This document shows positions 36,988 to 48,441 of a DNA stretch of 64,000 bases, one piece after another (position 1 is the stretch's first letter; every line of letters starts with the position of its first letter). The DNA comes from Haemophilus sp. HMSC068C11 (GTDB lineage Bacteria > Pseudomonadota > Gammaproteobacteria > Enterobacterales > Pasteurellaceae). The translations under genes were made by a program, and so were the position numbers. The stretch covers positions 264,135 to 328,134 of the forward strand of contig NZ_KV820375.1 in NCBI RefSeq assembly GCF_001815355.1. Reading direction: 5' to 3'. The notes beneath the pieces are model-generated. The model made no database searches. It was not told the DNA's origin and worked only from the letters and a program-made list of their open reading frames with translations.

Positions 36988-39300
36988 TTAGAACGATTCT
37001 GTGAATGTACGAGTGACGACGTCTTGTTGTTGCTCTTTAGTTAAAGAGTTGAAACGGACTGCGTAACCAGATACACGAATAGTTAATTGCGGATATTTAT
37101 CCGGATTTTCCATCGCATCTAATAACATTTCACGGTTTAACACGTTCACATTTAAGTGTTGACCACCTTCTACTGCTGCTTCGTGGTGGAAGTAACCATC
37201 CATTAAGCCCGCAAGGTTGCGACGTTGTGCTTCTGGATCTTTACCTAACGCATTTGGTACGATTGAGAAGGTATAAGAAATACCATCTTTCGCGTAAGCA
37301 AATGGAAGTTTAGCTACAGAAGTTAATGATGCTACCGCACCTTTTTGGTCACGACCGTGCATTGGGTTAGCACCTGGTCCGAATGGCGCGCCGGCACGAC
37401 GACCATCTGGAGTGTTACCTGTTTTCTTACCATAAACCACGTTAGAAGTAATGGTTAATACAGATTGTGTAGGCACAGCATTGCGGTAAGTTTTAAGTTT
37501 TTGAATTTTCTTCATGAAACGTTCAACTAAATCACAAGCGATGTCATCAACACGGTTGTCGTTGTTACCATATTGTGGATATTCACCTTCGATTTCGAAG
37601 TCGATCGCTACGTTGCTTGCTACAACATTGCCATCTTTATCTTTGATGTCGCCACGAACTGGTTTAACTTTCGCATATTTAATTGCGGAAAGTGAGTCTG
37701 CTGCAACAGAAAGACCTGCGATACCACAAGCCATGGTACGGTATACATCACGATCATGTAATGCCATTAATGCTGCTTCGTATGAATATTTATCATGCAT
37801 ATAGTGGATGATATTTAAGGCAGTCACATATTGTTTTGCCAACCAATCCATAAAGCTGTCCATACGAGTCATGACTGTGTCGAAATCTAACACTTCATCA
37901 GTGATTGGTGCAGTTTTCGGACCTACTTGCATACCTAATTTTTCATCGATACCGCCGTTGATTGCGTATAACAATGTTTTCGCTAAGTTTGCACGCGCAC
38001 CGAAGAATTGCATTTGTTTACCAACAACCATTGGTGATACACAACATGCAATTGCGTAGTCATCATTGTTGAAGTCTGGACGCATTAAATCATCGTTTTC
38101 GTATTGAACTGATGAGGTATCAATCGATACTTTCGCACAGAAACGTTTGAAGTTTTCAGGTAATTGTTCAGACCAAAGAATTGTTAAGTTTGGTTCTGGA
38201 GAAGTCCCCATGTTGTAAAGGGTGTGTAAAATACGGAATGTATTTTTGGTGACTAATGTACGGCCGTCTAAACCCATACCTGCGATAGTTTCAGTTGCCC
38301 ACATTGGGTCACCAGAGAATAATTGATCGTATTCAGGTGTACGTAAGAAACGAACCATACGAAGTTTCATGACTAAGTGGTCAACTAATTCTTGCGCTTC
38401 AGTTTCAGTAAGTTTACCTGCTTTTAAATCACGCTCGATATAGATATCGATGAAGGTTGCAGTACGACCGAATGACATCGCTGCACCATTTTGTGATTTG
38501 ATTGCTGCTAAGTAAGCAAAGTACATCCATTGAATTGCTTCTTTAGCGTTAGTTGCAGGGTTAGAAATATCGAAACCGTAACTTGCTGCCATTTGTTTCA
38601 TTTGGCCTAATGCACGGTGTTGTTCTGCGATTTCTTCACGTAAACGAATAGTTGCTTCTAGATTTACGCCATCTTCTAAGTCTTTTTGTAAAGAAGTGAA
38701 TTGTGCGTATTTATCTTTCATTAAGAAGTCAACACCATAAAGTGCGACACGACGATAGTCACCGATGATACGACCACGACCGTAAGCATCTGGAAGACCA
38801 GTTAATACACCTGATTTACGACAACGTAAAATGTCTGGCGTATAAACATCGAATACACCTTGGTTGTGGGTTTTACGATATTCAGTGAAGATTTTTTTCA
38901 CTTCAGGATCTAATTCACGACCGTAAATTTTGCATGATCCTTCCACCATTTTAATACCACCAAATGGCATAATGGCACGTTTTAATGGAGCATCGGTTTG
39001 AAGACCTACGATTTTCTCTAAGTCTTTATTGATATAACCTGGTGCGTGAGAAGTAATCGTTGAAGGCGTATGTTCGTCAAAGTCTAATGGCGCATGTGTG
39101 CGGTTTTCAACTTTAATTCCTTCCATAACGGTTTCCCAAAGTTTGGTTGTCGCTTCGGTTGGACCTGCTAAGAAAGAATCATCACCTTCATACGGGGTGT
39201 AGTTCTTTTGAATAAAATCACGCACGTTGACGTTTTCTTGCCAATCACCGGCAACGAATCCTGCCCACGCAACTTTTTGTGCTTCATTAAGTTCTGACAT
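36988..39300 (-). CDS. pflB: Formate C-acetyltransferase (pyruvate formate-lyase)
   Basis: This glycyl radical enzyme converts pyruvate and CoA to acetyl-CoA and formate in anaerobic growth. I chose the second ATG (39300, 770 residues, MSELNEAQ). The Shine-Dalgarno AGGAA touches the first ATG at 39306 and is correctly spaced only for the second. The catalytic cysteine pair is in ACCVSPMV near residue 420, and the radical Gly is in RVSGYAVRF near 745. It is preceded by focA with a 54-base gap, forming the classic focA-pflB unit. Confidence 0.98.
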   Translation of the reverse strand: MSELNEAQKVAWAGFVAGDWQENVNVRDFIQKNYTPYEGDDSFLAGPTEATTKLWETVMEGIKVENRTHAPLDFDEHTPSTITSHAPGYINKDLEKIVGLQTDAPLKRAIMPFGGIKMVEGSCKIYGRELDPEVKKIFTEYRKTHNQGVFDVYTPDILRCRKSGVLTGLPDAYGRGRIIGDYRRVALYGVDFLMKDKYAQFTSLQKDLEDGVNLEATIRLREEIAEQHRALGQMKQMAASYGFDISNPATNAKEAIQWMYFAYLAAIKSQNGAAMSFGRTATFIDIYIERDLKAGKLTETEAQELVDHLVMKLRMVRFLRTPEYDQLFSGDPMWATETIAGMGLDGRTLVTKNTFRILHTLYNMGTSPEPNLTILWSEQLPENFKRFCAKVSIDTSSVQYENDDLMRPDFNNDDYAIACCVSPMVVGKQMQFFGARANLAKTLLYAINGGIDEKLGMQVGPKTAPITDEVLDFDTVMTRMDSFMDWLAKQYVTALNIIHYMHDKYSYEAALMALHDRDVYRTMACGIAGLSVAADSLSAIKYAKVKPVRGDIKDKDGNVVASNVAIDFEIEGEYPQYGNNDNRVDDIACDLVERFMKKIQKLKTYRNAVPTQSVLTITSNVVYGKKTGNTPDGRRAGAPFGPGANPMHGRDQKGAVASLTSVAKLPFAYAKDGISYTFSIVPNALGKDPEAQRRNLAGLMDGYFHHEAAVEGGQHLNVNVLNREMLLDAMENPDKYPQLTIRVSGYAVRFNSLTKEQQQDVVTRTFTESF

Positions 39301-39354
39301 AGTCATTTCCTTTTTTAATTGATAAAAAATAAGTCTGTTTAGTTCGTTAGTACA

Positions 39355-40209
39355 TTAGTGAGCTTTGGTTAAATAACGTTGGAATAAGCCGATACAAACT
39401 GCGCCGCCCACAATGTTGCCCAACGTTACGGGAATTAAATTCTTCACAATGAAATGATAAAGATCTAAGTCTGCATATTTCATTGGATCCACACCAATTT
39501 GTTGCCAAAATTCTGGTGTACTAAAATGTGCTGTAATAATGCCAAGCGGAATCATAAACATATTTGCCACACAGTGTTCAAAACCTGATGCCACAAATAA
39601 ACCAATTGGCATGATCATAATAAATGCTTTGTCTGTAACAGTTTTACCGGAATAAGACATCCATACCGCTACACACACCATAATGTTACATAAAATACCA
39701 AGGTTAAATGCTTCAAACCAAGTATGATGAATCTTATGTTGAGCGGTTGCCAAAATGGTTAACCCCCATTGACCATTTGCTGCCATGGTTTGTCCCCCAA
39801 ACCAAATCACTGCAGCAATAAATAAACCGCCTACGAAGTTGCCTAAATACACCACAATCCAATTTCGAATCATTTGGGTTGTGGTTATTTTTCCGCCTAC
39901 GCGGGCAACTAAGGTTAAAGTAGAAGAGGTGAATAATTCCGATCCTAAAATCACCACCATAATTACGCCTAAAGAGAAGACTAATCCACCAACTAACTTG
40001 GTTAATCCCCAAGGCGCGCCAGCGCTCGCTGTTTGAGTTGTCGTATAAAATACAAAGGCTAATGCAATACAAGCCCCAGCACTAATACCAGACATGAATG
40101 ATAAAAATGGACGTTTTTGCGCTTTATACGCAGCGACGCTTTCAGCATAATCCGTTGCTTCAACTGGTGTGAGAGCAACAGAAGATTGATTTAAATTTTC
40201 TGATGCCAT
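39355..40209 (-). CDS. focA: Formate channel FocA
   Basis: This is a pentameric inner-membrane formate/nitrite-family channel that exports, and at low pH imports, formate made by PflB. I chose the ATG at 40209 (284 residues), which has GGAG seven bases upstream. The open frame starts four codons earlier. Six helices are predicted, and the family motifs GGLVFSLGVIMVVILGSELF and NMFMIPLGI are present. It is the first gene of focA-pflB. A partial FNR-like site upstream was considered but is not convincing. Confidence 0.95.
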   Translation of the reverse strand: MASENLNQSSVALTPVEATDYAESVAAYKAQKRPFLSFMSGISAGACIALAFVFYTTTQTASAGAPWGLTKLVGGLVFSLGVIMVVILGSELFTSSTLTLVARVGGKITTTQMIRNWIVVYLGNFVGGLFIAAVIWFGGQTMAANGQWGLTILATAQHKIHHTWFEAFNLGILCNIMVCVAVWMSYSGKTVTDKAFIMIMPIGLFVASGFEHCVANMFMIPLGIITAHFSTPEFWQQIGVDPMKYADLDLYHFIVKNLIPVTLGNIVGGAVCIGLFQRYLTKAH

Positions 40210-40376
40210 ATCTAACTCCAAATAGTTGGTTTATTATTTCTTATACTACAACATAGGTATTCCTATACCCATTTGGTATTCTACTCTCTTATAAAACCAT
40301 TGCAAGAAATCCCCAACTTATTCCAAAAAAATTTGATATTTTGCAAGTTTTGGTAAATTTTCTGCTCAAAAAATAA

Positions 40377-40404
40377 AAAAGCGGAATATCACTATTCCGC
40401 TTTT
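40377..40404 (-). terminator. Terminator after comEA
   Basis: A perfect 12-bp stem, AAAAGCGGAATA (40377-40388) with TATTCCGCTTTT (40393-40404), encloses TCAC. It lies 18 bases beyond the comEA stop, and the minus-strand arm ends in a T run. Confidence 0.85.
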
Positions 40405-40422
40405 CATATAAAAATAACAACA

Positions 40423-40785
40423 TTAAAACACGATACGATCTCGGTTTTTTTCTAACGTAGCTTTACCAATGCCTTGTACTTCAAGTAGTTGTTCTGCCGC
40501 AGTGAAACTACCGTGTTTTTCACGGTATTGCACAATGGCTTCTGCTTTTTTCGCCCCAATACCAATCAGCGCTTTTTGAATGTCTGATACGCTAGCGGTA
40601 TTGATATTTAATTTATCACTCACCGTTTGTTGTACTGTTTGTGATGGTGCTTGTACAGCTGTTTGTTGCTGCACTTGCGTTTGCGATTGAGCCTGCTCAG
40701 CTGTTTTTTCTTCTGCAAGCGCTTCTGTGCTCAACATCGCGCCTGCAATAAATAATGAACTAAATAAATGTTTCATCAATTTCAT
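40423..40785 (-). CDS. comEA: ComEA-like helix-hairpin-helix DNA-binding protein
   Basis: This secreted DNA-binding protein pulls transforming DNA into the periplasm. It has 120 residues from the ATG at 40785, which has AAGGAC upstream. A signal peptide ends near STEALA. A Gln/Thr/Val-rich linker follows, then a helix-hairpin-helix pair at about residues 60-120 (KLNINTASVSDIQKALIGIG and LLEVQGIGKATLEKN). H. influenzae has a matching ComE1 protein required for uptake. The presence of many DNA uptake signals in the window fits natural competence. Confidence 0.9.
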   Translation of the reverse strand: MKLMKHLFSSLFIAGAMLSTEALAEEKTAEQAQSQTQVQQQTAVQAPSQTVQQTVSDKLNINTASVSDIQKALIGIGAKKAEAIVQYREKHGSFTAAEQLLEVQGIGKATLEKNRDRIVF

Positions 40786-40930
40786 AAAAATGTCCTTTAT
40801 TAACAAATAAGTACCGTTGATTCATATCAACAGTGACATTTTTAAGAAACACAGAAAACACGCAAGAAATCAACCGCACTTTTGCGATCTTGATCGCAAA
40901 AATTACATTTAAGCAAATAAAAAAACGACC

Positions 40931-41248
40931 TTATCGCACCACTACAGCTGTGCCACTCGCAATCACCATAAACATACTTTTATTGCTTACTGTTGCGTAA
41001 TTAATCTCTACGCCAACCACAGCATTTGCCCCTAAAGCAATTGCTTTTTCTTCCAACTCTTTCAAGGCATCTTGGCGTGCACGACTAATACGACGCTCAT
41101 AAACACTCGAACGCCCACCAATCACATCGGTAATAGCCGCAAAAAAATCACGGATGAAGTTTGCCCCAGCAATCACTTCCCCAAAGACGACTTGTTTATA
41201 TTCTACGATTTGTTTACCTTCAATATTAGGCGTAGTGGTAATAATCAT
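40931..41248 (-). CDS. YbjQ-family protein
   Basis: This is a conserved 105-residue cytoplasmic protein of the YbjQ (DUF74, heavy-metal-binding-like) family, which forms a small ring-shaped pentamer in known structures. Landmarks are [23 protein letters not shown] at the N-terminus, with [20 protein letters not shown] and [12 protein letters not shown] after it. Its function is unknown. An uptake core (40873) lies in the gap to comEA, and no close operon partner is seen. Confidence 0.85.
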   Translation of the reverse strand: MIITTTPNIEGKQIVEYKQVVFGEVIAGANFIRDFFAAITDVIGGRSSVYERRISRARQDALKELEEKAIALGANAVVGVEINYATVSNKSMFMVIASGTAVVVR

Positions 41249-41286
41249 TTTGTATCCTTTAATTCTCGTTAAAAATCAACCGCGCT

Positions 41287-41886
41287 TTAGGCCGTTAATT
41301 TTGATTTCAAAACAGCTAATGCCTTCGCACGATGAGAAATTTTCTTTTTCTCTACGGTTTCTAATTCGGCAAAAGTACAGCCTTTTTCAGGGCTAAAAAA
41401 GAGCGAGTCGTAACCGAAACCATTTTCACCTTTTTCTTCATAAATAATCTGCCCGTCACATTCACCTTGAGCAATGATCGGAGAAGGATCACTTAGGTGT
41501 TGTAATAACACAATCGTACTCACAAATTTTGCTTGGCGACGTTCAGTCGGTACATCGGCTAATTCTGCCAATAATTTTTCTCGGTTTTTCGCATCAGCTT
41601 CGTCACCATCCACACCTGCATAACGAGCAGAATACAATCCAGGCGCACCATTTAACGCATCCACTACAAGACCAGAATCATCTGCAATGGCCGGTAAACC
41701 TGATTTTTCAGATGCATAACGTGCTTTCAAAATCGCATTTTCAACAAACGTTAATCCTGTTTCTTCTGGACTTTCAATGCCTAAATCGGTCTGAGCAATG
41801 ACTTCAAAACCGAAATCGGCTAATACGTCTGCCATTTCTTTTACTTTGCCTTTATTGCCCGTGGCAAGCACAATTTTTTGCTTCAT
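41287..41886 (-). CDS. rdgB: dITP/XTP pyrophosphatase (HAM1 family)
   Basis: This enzyme hydrolyses non-canonical purine triphosphates (dITP, XTP) to keep them out of DNA. I chose the ATG at 41886 (199 residues), which begins [14 protein letters not shown] as in the family and has AGGGA upstream. The open frame extends five codons. The substrate motifs [26 protein letters not shown] and [12 protein letters not shown] are intact. Confidence 0.95.
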   Translation of the reverse strand: MKQKIVLATGNKGKVKEMADVLADFGFEVIAQTDLGIESPEETGLTFVENAILKARYASEKSGLPAIADDSGLVVDALNGAPGLYSARYAGVDGDEADAKNREKLLAELADVPTERRQAKFVSTIVLLQHLSDPSPIIAQGECDGQIIYEEKGENGFGYDSLFFSPEKGCTFAELETVEKKKISHRAKALAVLKSKLTA

Positions 41887-41952
41887 GATTCTGTCCCTCA
41901 TATCAAATATTGTCTTATTTTAGCACCTCACCAAAAATTTTCGGAATAAATA

Positions 41953-41983
41953 TTGACTTTAACCTTAGGTCAAGGTTTATGAT
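41953..41983 (+). promoter_or_regulatory. MerR-type promoter with 19-base spacer and internal dyad
   Basis: A -35 box TTGACT (41953-41958) and a -10 box TATGAT (41978-41983) are separated by exactly 19 bases. That is longer than the usual 17 and characteristic of MerR-family activated promoters. The spacer region holds an imperfect dyad: GACTTTAACC on the left and GGTCAAGGTT on the right match at 7 of 10 positions. It drives the DUF305 gene. CueR-type copper sites in Pasteurellaceae look alike, so copper control is the leading inference. Confidence 0.75.
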
Positions 41984-42017
41984 TCGTGCTCATTCAGTTA
42001 TCACATAGGAGAAAAAC

Positions 42018-42389
42018 ATGAAAAAACTTATGACTTTTATCACACTTAGCGCTGCTGCAGTTTCAATTTATGCCCAAGCTAATGAACAACCGCATCAAGC
42101 ACACATGAATATGCCAATGTCGACAGATTCTGCAATGCAACAAGAATTAATGCAAGGTATGAATCAAATGAATCAAGACATGATGGCAGCTGCGCAATAT
42201 AAAGATCCTGATGTTGCTTTTGCAGCAGGTATGTTGCCACACCATATTGGCGCAGTAAAAATGGCGGAAGTTGAATTAAAATACGGAAAAGATCCTGAGA
42301 TGCGTAAGCTTGCTGAGAATATTATTAACGCTCAACAAGCAGAAATTGAACAAATGCAAAAATGGCTTAAAGTGCATAATAAAAAATAA
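42018..42389 (+). CDS. Periplasmic DUF305 protein, Met/His-rich
   Basis: This is a 123-residue secreted protein. A signal peptide (KKLMTFITLSAAAVSIYAQA) is followed by a Met- and His-rich stretch (HQAHMNMPM) and a DUF305 helical domain with AAGMLPHHIGAVKMAEVEL near residue 75-93. Members of this family include cyanobacterial CopM, which binds copper. Metal binding is inferred from the Met/His residues and the MerR-type promoter just upstream. AGGAG lies six bases before the ATG. It is a single-gene unit, closed by a terminator. Confidence 0.85.
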   Translation: MKKLMTFITLSAAAVSIYAQANEQPHQAHMNMPMSTDSAMQQELMQGMNQMNQDMMAAAQYKDPDVAFAAGMLPHHIGAVKMAEVELKYGKDPEMRKLAENIINAQQAEIEQMQKWLKVHNKK

Positions 42390-42398
42390 AATAACACA

Positions 42399-42430
42399 AA
42401 AAAAGTGCGGTAAATTAACCGCACTTTTTT
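42399..42430. terminator. Bidirectional terminator from an inverted uptake-sequence pair
   Basis: AAAAAAGTGCGGT (42399-42411) pairs with ACCGCACTTTTTT (42418-42430), with A and T runs on both sides. It lies between convergent DUF305 and ispH. Confidence 0.85.
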
Positions 42431-42437
42431 AATAGAA

Positions 42438-43382
42438 TTAGTTCACTTCTTTTATTCTTAACTCTTTTGGCACTTCAAAGAACATATTTTCTTCTAAGCC
42501 TTGAAGCTCTTCAATAGCATCGGCACCAAATTCTTTTAATCGAGCAATCACAGATTGCACCAATTCTTCCGGTGCAGAGGCCCCCGCTGTTACGCCAATT
42601 GTTTCAACGCCTTCAAACCAATCTGCCGACACATCATTTGGATCATCAATCAATTTTGATTTCACCCCCATACGCGATGCCAACTCAGCTAAACGGTTAG
42701 AATTTGATGAGTTTTTAGAACCTACAACGACCACTAAATCACATTGTTTCGCTAATTCACGCACCGCTTCTTGTCGATTAGTTGTTGCATAGCAAATATC
42801 GTTTTTATGTGGGCCTTGAATCGCAGGATATTTATCTTTCAATGCACTGATAGTTTCCGCCGTATCATCAAGAGAAAGTGTGGTTTGTGTCATAAAGGTT
42901 AAATCATCACTTTCTTGAACCGGCAAACGAGCAATATCTTCCACGCTTTCAATTAAGAAAATACCACCTTCCTCGTTGCTGTACTGCCCCATTGTGCCTT
43001 CCACTTCTGGATGCCCTTTGTGTCCGATCAAAATCGCTTTCGTCCCTTTACGGCTCGCACGAGCCACTTGCATATGTACCTTGGTTACCAACGGACAAGT
43101 TGCATCAAATACTTTTAACTGGCGATCTTTTGCTTCTTGACGAACGGCTTGTGACACGCCATGAGCGGAGAAAATCACAATGGCACCATCTGGCACTTCA
43201 CTTAATTCTTCTACAAAAATTGCCCCACGCTCACGCAAACCATTTACCACAAAACGGTTATGCACCACTTCATGACGTACATAAATCGGTGCACCATGAA
43301 TTTCAAGCGCTAATTCAACAATGCTAATGGCTCGATCGACACCCGCGCAAAATCCGCGAGGGTTAGCTAAAATTATCTTCAT
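42438..43382 (-). CDS. ispH: 4-hydroxy-3-methylbut-2-enyl diphosphate reductase
   Basis: This enzyme performs the last step of the MEP isoprenoid pathway, making IPP and DMAPP with an iron-sulfur cluster. It has 314 residues. The three cluster cysteines are in NPRGFCAGV (Cys12), [10 protein letters not shown] (near 96) and [11 protein letters not shown] (near 197). It starts 2 bases after lspA, the same lspA-ispH pairing seen in E. coli. Confidence 0.97.
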   Translation of the reverse strand: MKIILANPRGFCAGVDRAISIVELALEIHGAPIYVRHEVVHNRFVVNGLRERGAIFVEELSEVPDGAIVIFSAHGVSQAVRQEAKDRQLKVFDATCPLVTKVHMQVARASRKGTKAILIGHKGHPEVEGTMGQYSNEEGGIFLIESVEDIARLPVQESDDLTFMTQTTLSLDDTAETISALKDKYPAIQGPHKNDICYATTNRQEAVRELAKQCDLVVVVGSKNSSNSNRLAELASRMGVKSKLIDDPNDVSADWFEGVETIGVTAGASAPEELVQSVIARLKEFGADAIEELQGLEENMFFEVPKELRIKEVN

Positions 43383-43384
43383 TT

Positions 43385-43870
43385 TTAACCGCTCTTTTTA
43401 TCACCTTTAAAGGCATCTAATGCTAATAAACCCGCACCAATACAAATCGCAATATCTGCCACATTGAATACCGGATAATGATAAATATCCCAATAAAAAT
43501 CTAAGAAATCCACCACAAAACCGTTATACACACGGTCTACCATATTGGCTAAAGCGCCACCAATAATCAGTGCATAAGCCGAGTTTTGTAATTTTTGTTC
43601 TGCAGAATTCTTTTTCATAAAGTAAGCCAGCATTAAAGAAATCCCAATTGCAAGCACGATAAAGAAATATTTCTGCCAACCATCATGTTCCGCAAGGAAG
43701 CTAAACGCTGCGCCATAGTTACGCACATAGGTTAAATTAAAAACGGGTAATAGGTTCACACTTTCATAGAGATCAAAGCGTTGCACCACAATATATTTGG
43801 TCAGTAAATCGAGGATAAATGCGACTGCACTTAGCCAAAGGAATGAAAGTCCTGTTTTATTTTTTGTCAT
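43385..43870 (-). CDS. lspA: Lipoprotein signal peptidase
   Basis: This inner-membrane aspartic protease cleaves the signal of prolipoproteins, relevant here to protein E, OapB and YgiB. It has 161 residues and four helices. The catalytic aspartates lie in [11 protein letters not shown] and [12 protein letters not shown]. It is upstream of ispH with a 2-base gap. No terminator separates the two. Confidence 0.96.
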   Translation of the reverse strand: MTKNKTGLSFLWLSAVAFILDLLTKYIVVQRFDLYESVNLLPVFNLTYVRNYGAAFSFLAEHDGWQKYFFIVLAIGISLMLAYFMKKNSAEQKLQNSAYALIIGGALANMVDRVYNGFVVDFLDFYWDIYHYPVFNVADIAICIGAGLLALDAFKGDKKSG

Positions 43871-43952
43871 AGGAAATTATCTGTCTTTATAAATGGACGA
43901 TGATTTTAACAACTCGAATAGCCTTTATAAAGCAAAAGGCATCAAATTATAA

Positions 43953-43976
43953 AAGGCGAACACATTGGTTCGCCTT
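43953..43976 (-). terminator. Terminator after glmU
   Basis: A 9-bp stem, AAGGCGAAC (43953-43961) with GTTCGCCTT (43968-43976), is followed on the minus strand by TTTATAATTT. Confidence 0.8.
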
Positions 43977-43986
43977 GCAATGTTAA

Positions 43987-45357
43987 TTACTTTTTCTTCA
44001 CAGGTCTTTGCCAACCTTGAATATGACGTTGTGGCACACGAGTAATCACCAGCTCATCTTTCTCAATATTTTGAGTGATCGTTGAACCAGCCCCAATGGT
44101 TGCTCCATCTGCGACGGTAACAGGCGCGACTAACTGCGTATCCGATCCAACAAATACATTGTTACCAATAATTGTTTTAAATTTATTTGCACCGTCATAG
44201 TTACAAGTAATGACACCTGCACCAATGTTACAGTTCTCACCGATTTCGGTATCACCGACATAAGTGAGGTGGTTTACTTTAGAACCTTTCCCTACTGTAG
44301 ATTTTTTAATTTCCACAAAGTTGCCTACATGGGTTTCAGCGGCTAATTCAGCACCTGGACGTAAACGAGAGAATGGACCAATCGCCGCTTTCTCACCAAT
44401 TGTCGCATCTTCTAAAACAGAATAAGGCTTGATTTCAACATCATCACCAATGGTCACGTTTTTCAATACGCAACCTGCACCGATTTTTACACGGTCACCC
44501 AAGCGCACATTGCCTTCCACAATTACATTCACATCAATTTCAACATCTTTACCGTGCTCTAATATGCCGCGTAAATCAAAACGCTCCGGGTCAATCAACA
44601 TCACACCTGCAAGTAAAAGTTTTTCTGCTTGTTTACGTTGATAATAGCGTTCCATTTTGGCTAATTGTAGGCGATTATTTACCCCTTCAACTTCCATAAA
44701 ATCAGTTGCTTGAACAGCTACAATCGGACAACCATCTTGATGAGCTAAGCCAATTACATCAGTAATATAAAACTCGCCTTGTGCATTATTATTATCTAAA
44801 CGCGCTAACCATTTTTTGAAACTTGCACCATCTGAAACTAACACACCTGTATTAATCTCTTGAATTTTGAGTTGCTCAGGCGTTGCATCTTTTTGTTCAA
44901 CAATCCCTACAACTTTGCCATTTTCACGTACGATTCGACCATAACCTGTTGGGTTATCTAATACGACGGTTAACACTGCGATACCATTTTCAGGTTTCGC
45001 ATCGATTAATTTTTGCAATGTTTCCGGTGTAATCATTGGGCCATCGCCATACACCATTAAAATATTTTCATCATCACGGAAAAAAGGCATTGCTTGTTGC
45101 ATAGCATGTCCTGTACCCAACTGTTCCGCTTGGAATACCCAGTTCACGCTTTCATTTGCCAAACGCTCACGCATTAATTCGCCACCGTGACCATAAATCA
45201 AATGTACGTTTTCCGCACCTAATTGATTTGCCGTATCGATCACATGTTTTACCATCGGTTTACCTGCCACTTTGTGCAAGACTTTAGGTAAATCAGAATA
45301 CATACGAGTGCCTTTACCGGCTGCTAAAATCACCACGCTTAATGCTTTATTTGTCAT
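43987..45357 (-). CDS. glmU: Bifunctional GlcNAc-1-phosphate uridyltransferase / glucosamine-1-phosphate acetyltransferase
   Basis: This enzyme makes UDP-GlcNAc for peptidoglycan and lipid A. It has 456 residues, equal to E. coli. The N-terminal uridyltransferase domain has [18 protein letters not shown] at about residues 11-28 and VYGDGPMI near 103. The C-terminal left-handed beta helix (from about 250) has repeated hexapeptides, for example [18 protein letters not shown], and the acetyltransferase segment NYDGANKF. It is divergent from pyrG across 258 bases. Confidence 0.97.
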   Translation of the reverse strand: MTNKALSVVILAAGKGTRMYSDLPKVLHKVAGKPMVKHVIDTANQLGAENVHLIYGHGGELMRERLANESVNWVFQAEQLGTGHAMQQAMPFFRDDENILMVYGDGPMITPETLQKLIDAKPENGIAVLTVVLDNPTGYGRIVRENGKVVGIVEQKDATPEQLKIQEINTGVLVSDGASFKKWLARLDNNNAQGEFYITDVIGLAHQDGCPIVAVQATDFMEVEGVNNRLQLAKMERYYQRKQAEKLLLAGVMLIDPERFDLRGILEHGKDVEIDVNVIVEGNVRLGDRVKIGAGCVLKNVTIGDDVEIKPYSVLEDATIGEKAAIGPFSRLRPGAELAAETHVGNFVEIKKSTVGKGSKVNHLTYVGDTEIGENCNIGAGVITCNYDGANKFKTIIGNNVFVGSDTQLVAPVTVADGATIGAGSTITQNIEKDELVITRVPQRHIQGWQRPVKKK

Positions 45358-47253
<1,896 letters not shown>

Positions 47254-47274
47254 TTTACTGATGATTCCATAAAC

Positions 47275-47314
47275 AAGTGCGGTCAAAAATTCTTGTATTT
47301 TTGACCGCATTTTG
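47275..47314 (+). terminator. Terminator after pyrG, inverted uptake-sequence type
   Basis: AAGTGCGGTCAAAAAT (47275-47290) pairs with ATTTTTGACCGCATTT (47297-47312) with one mismatch. Confidence 0.75.
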
Positions 47315-47375
47315 TATTAATAAGGAATAATATCATCTGAGCCTTATTCACTCATTTAATAATGGATAGCCAAAA

Positions 47376-48311
47376 ATGAAACTTGCAGTAATGTTACCTG
47401 CATACAATGCAGAAAATTTTCTCACTGAATGTTTAGAGTCATTATTGAATCAGACATTTAGTGATTTTTGTATTCTTGCGGTTAATGATGCATCTACAGA
47501 TAACACAGGCAAGATTCTCGAAACTTATGCAGCAAAAGATGCTCGCTTACGTGTTTACCATTTACCACAAAACCAAGGTGAGCCTGCTGTAATGCAATTT
47601 GTCATGGATATGCTTAACTATATGAATGTTGAATATGTTGCACGTATGGATGCTGATGATATTTGTGTGACACATCGTTTTGAAAAACAAGTTCAATATT
47701 TAGACGAGCATCCCGAAATTGATATTTTAGGAAGTAATGCTCTGTTCTTTAATGATGGGCAAACTGATAAAGCGACTAAAGTGAGTACACTTCCTCTTTT
47801 AGATAAAGATATAAAAGCACATTTTTCTTTAGCTCGAGACAATATCATTAATCCCTCTTCAATGTGGCGACATTCTAGTATCAAGGCGCTCGGGATCAAT
47901 TATGCCCAAACAGCCACTGCACCCGATTTTCATATGTGGGTACAATGCGCCTTACATCAAAAGAAATTTGCTAATTTACCAGAGCCATTATTGTTTTATC
48001 GGATACATCAAGGCCAAGCGAGTAAAATACATGACAAAATTAGCAAGTCTGTTCAATACTCTATGGAGCTATGGATAAGTCATTTATTTCCTGACTTAAC
48101 ATCGAAAGAAGTGAGCTTACTAAGCCGAACGTTACACGAAAAATCCATTAAACTCAGCAAAGAAGAGTTTGAAATGGCATTTTTGGCTTACGATAAGATT
48201 CAATCTACTTGTGAAATTTCATTATTTGGAGAAGATCGACATACGATGTTCAGCATTTTAGACCAACGCATCCAATTATTGAAAAAACTTTTATATCAAC
48301 GCGTTCAATAA
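47376..48311 (+). CDS. Family 2 glycosyltransferase, likely lipooligosaccharide or glycan biosynthesis
   Basis: This is a cytoplasmic GT-A transferase of 311 residues. The donor site is seen in KLAVMLPAYNAENFLTECLE and VNDASTDNTGKI. The metal motif is in VARMDADDIC near residue 90. It resembles Haemophilus LOS glycosyltransferases such as the Lic2C/LgtD-like group, but I cannot name the linkage. It stands alone on the plus strand, between pyrG and the convergent DUF4153 gene, away from the main polysaccharide locus. The Shine-Dalgarno is weak. Confidence 0.85.
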   Translation: MKLAVMLPAYNAENFLTECLESLLNQTFSDFCILAVNDASTDNTGKILETYAAKDARLRVYHLPQNQGEPAVMQFVMDMLNYMNVEYVARMDADDICVTHRFEKQVQYLDEHPEIDILGSNALFFNDGQTDKATKVSTLPLLDKDIKAHFSLARDNIINPSSMWRHSSIKALGINYAQTATAPDFHMWVQCALHQKKFANLPEPLLFYRIHQGQASKIHDKISKSVQYSMELWISHLFPDLTSKEVSLLSRTLHEKSIKLSKEEFEMAFLAYDKIQSTCEISLFGEDRHTMFSILDQRIQLLKKLLYQRVQ

Positions 48312-48380
48312 CGCTTTGAGTTCTATTACTCGACGCCCCCAATCTAAATAGAATTAGAGAAGTTTTATTCATTTAATATC

Positions 48381-48430
48381 AAAGTGCGGTCAGTTTTAGC
48401 CAAATTTTTGCAATAACATCACCGCACTTT
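48381..48430. terminator. Possible terminator, widely spaced uptake-sequence pair
   Basis: AAAGTGCGGT (48381-48390) and ACCGCACTTT (48421-48430) are inverted but with a 30-base loop. They lie between the convergent glycosyltransferase and DUF4153 genes. Terminator function is plausible but weaker than at other sites. Confidence 0.5.
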
Positions 48431-48441
48431 ACACATCTAGC

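Noticed and set aside
40333-40346. Possible FNR site TTGAT-N4-TGCAA upstream of focA
   Set aside because: The right half matches only 3 of 5 bases of the ATCAA consensus and the distance to focA is large. It is too weak to call, although anaerobic control of focA-pflB is expected from biology.
47362-47379. Five-codon upstream frame overlapping the start of the glycosyltransferase
   Set aside because: It is too short and lacks a ribosome-binding site; chance occurrence is likely.
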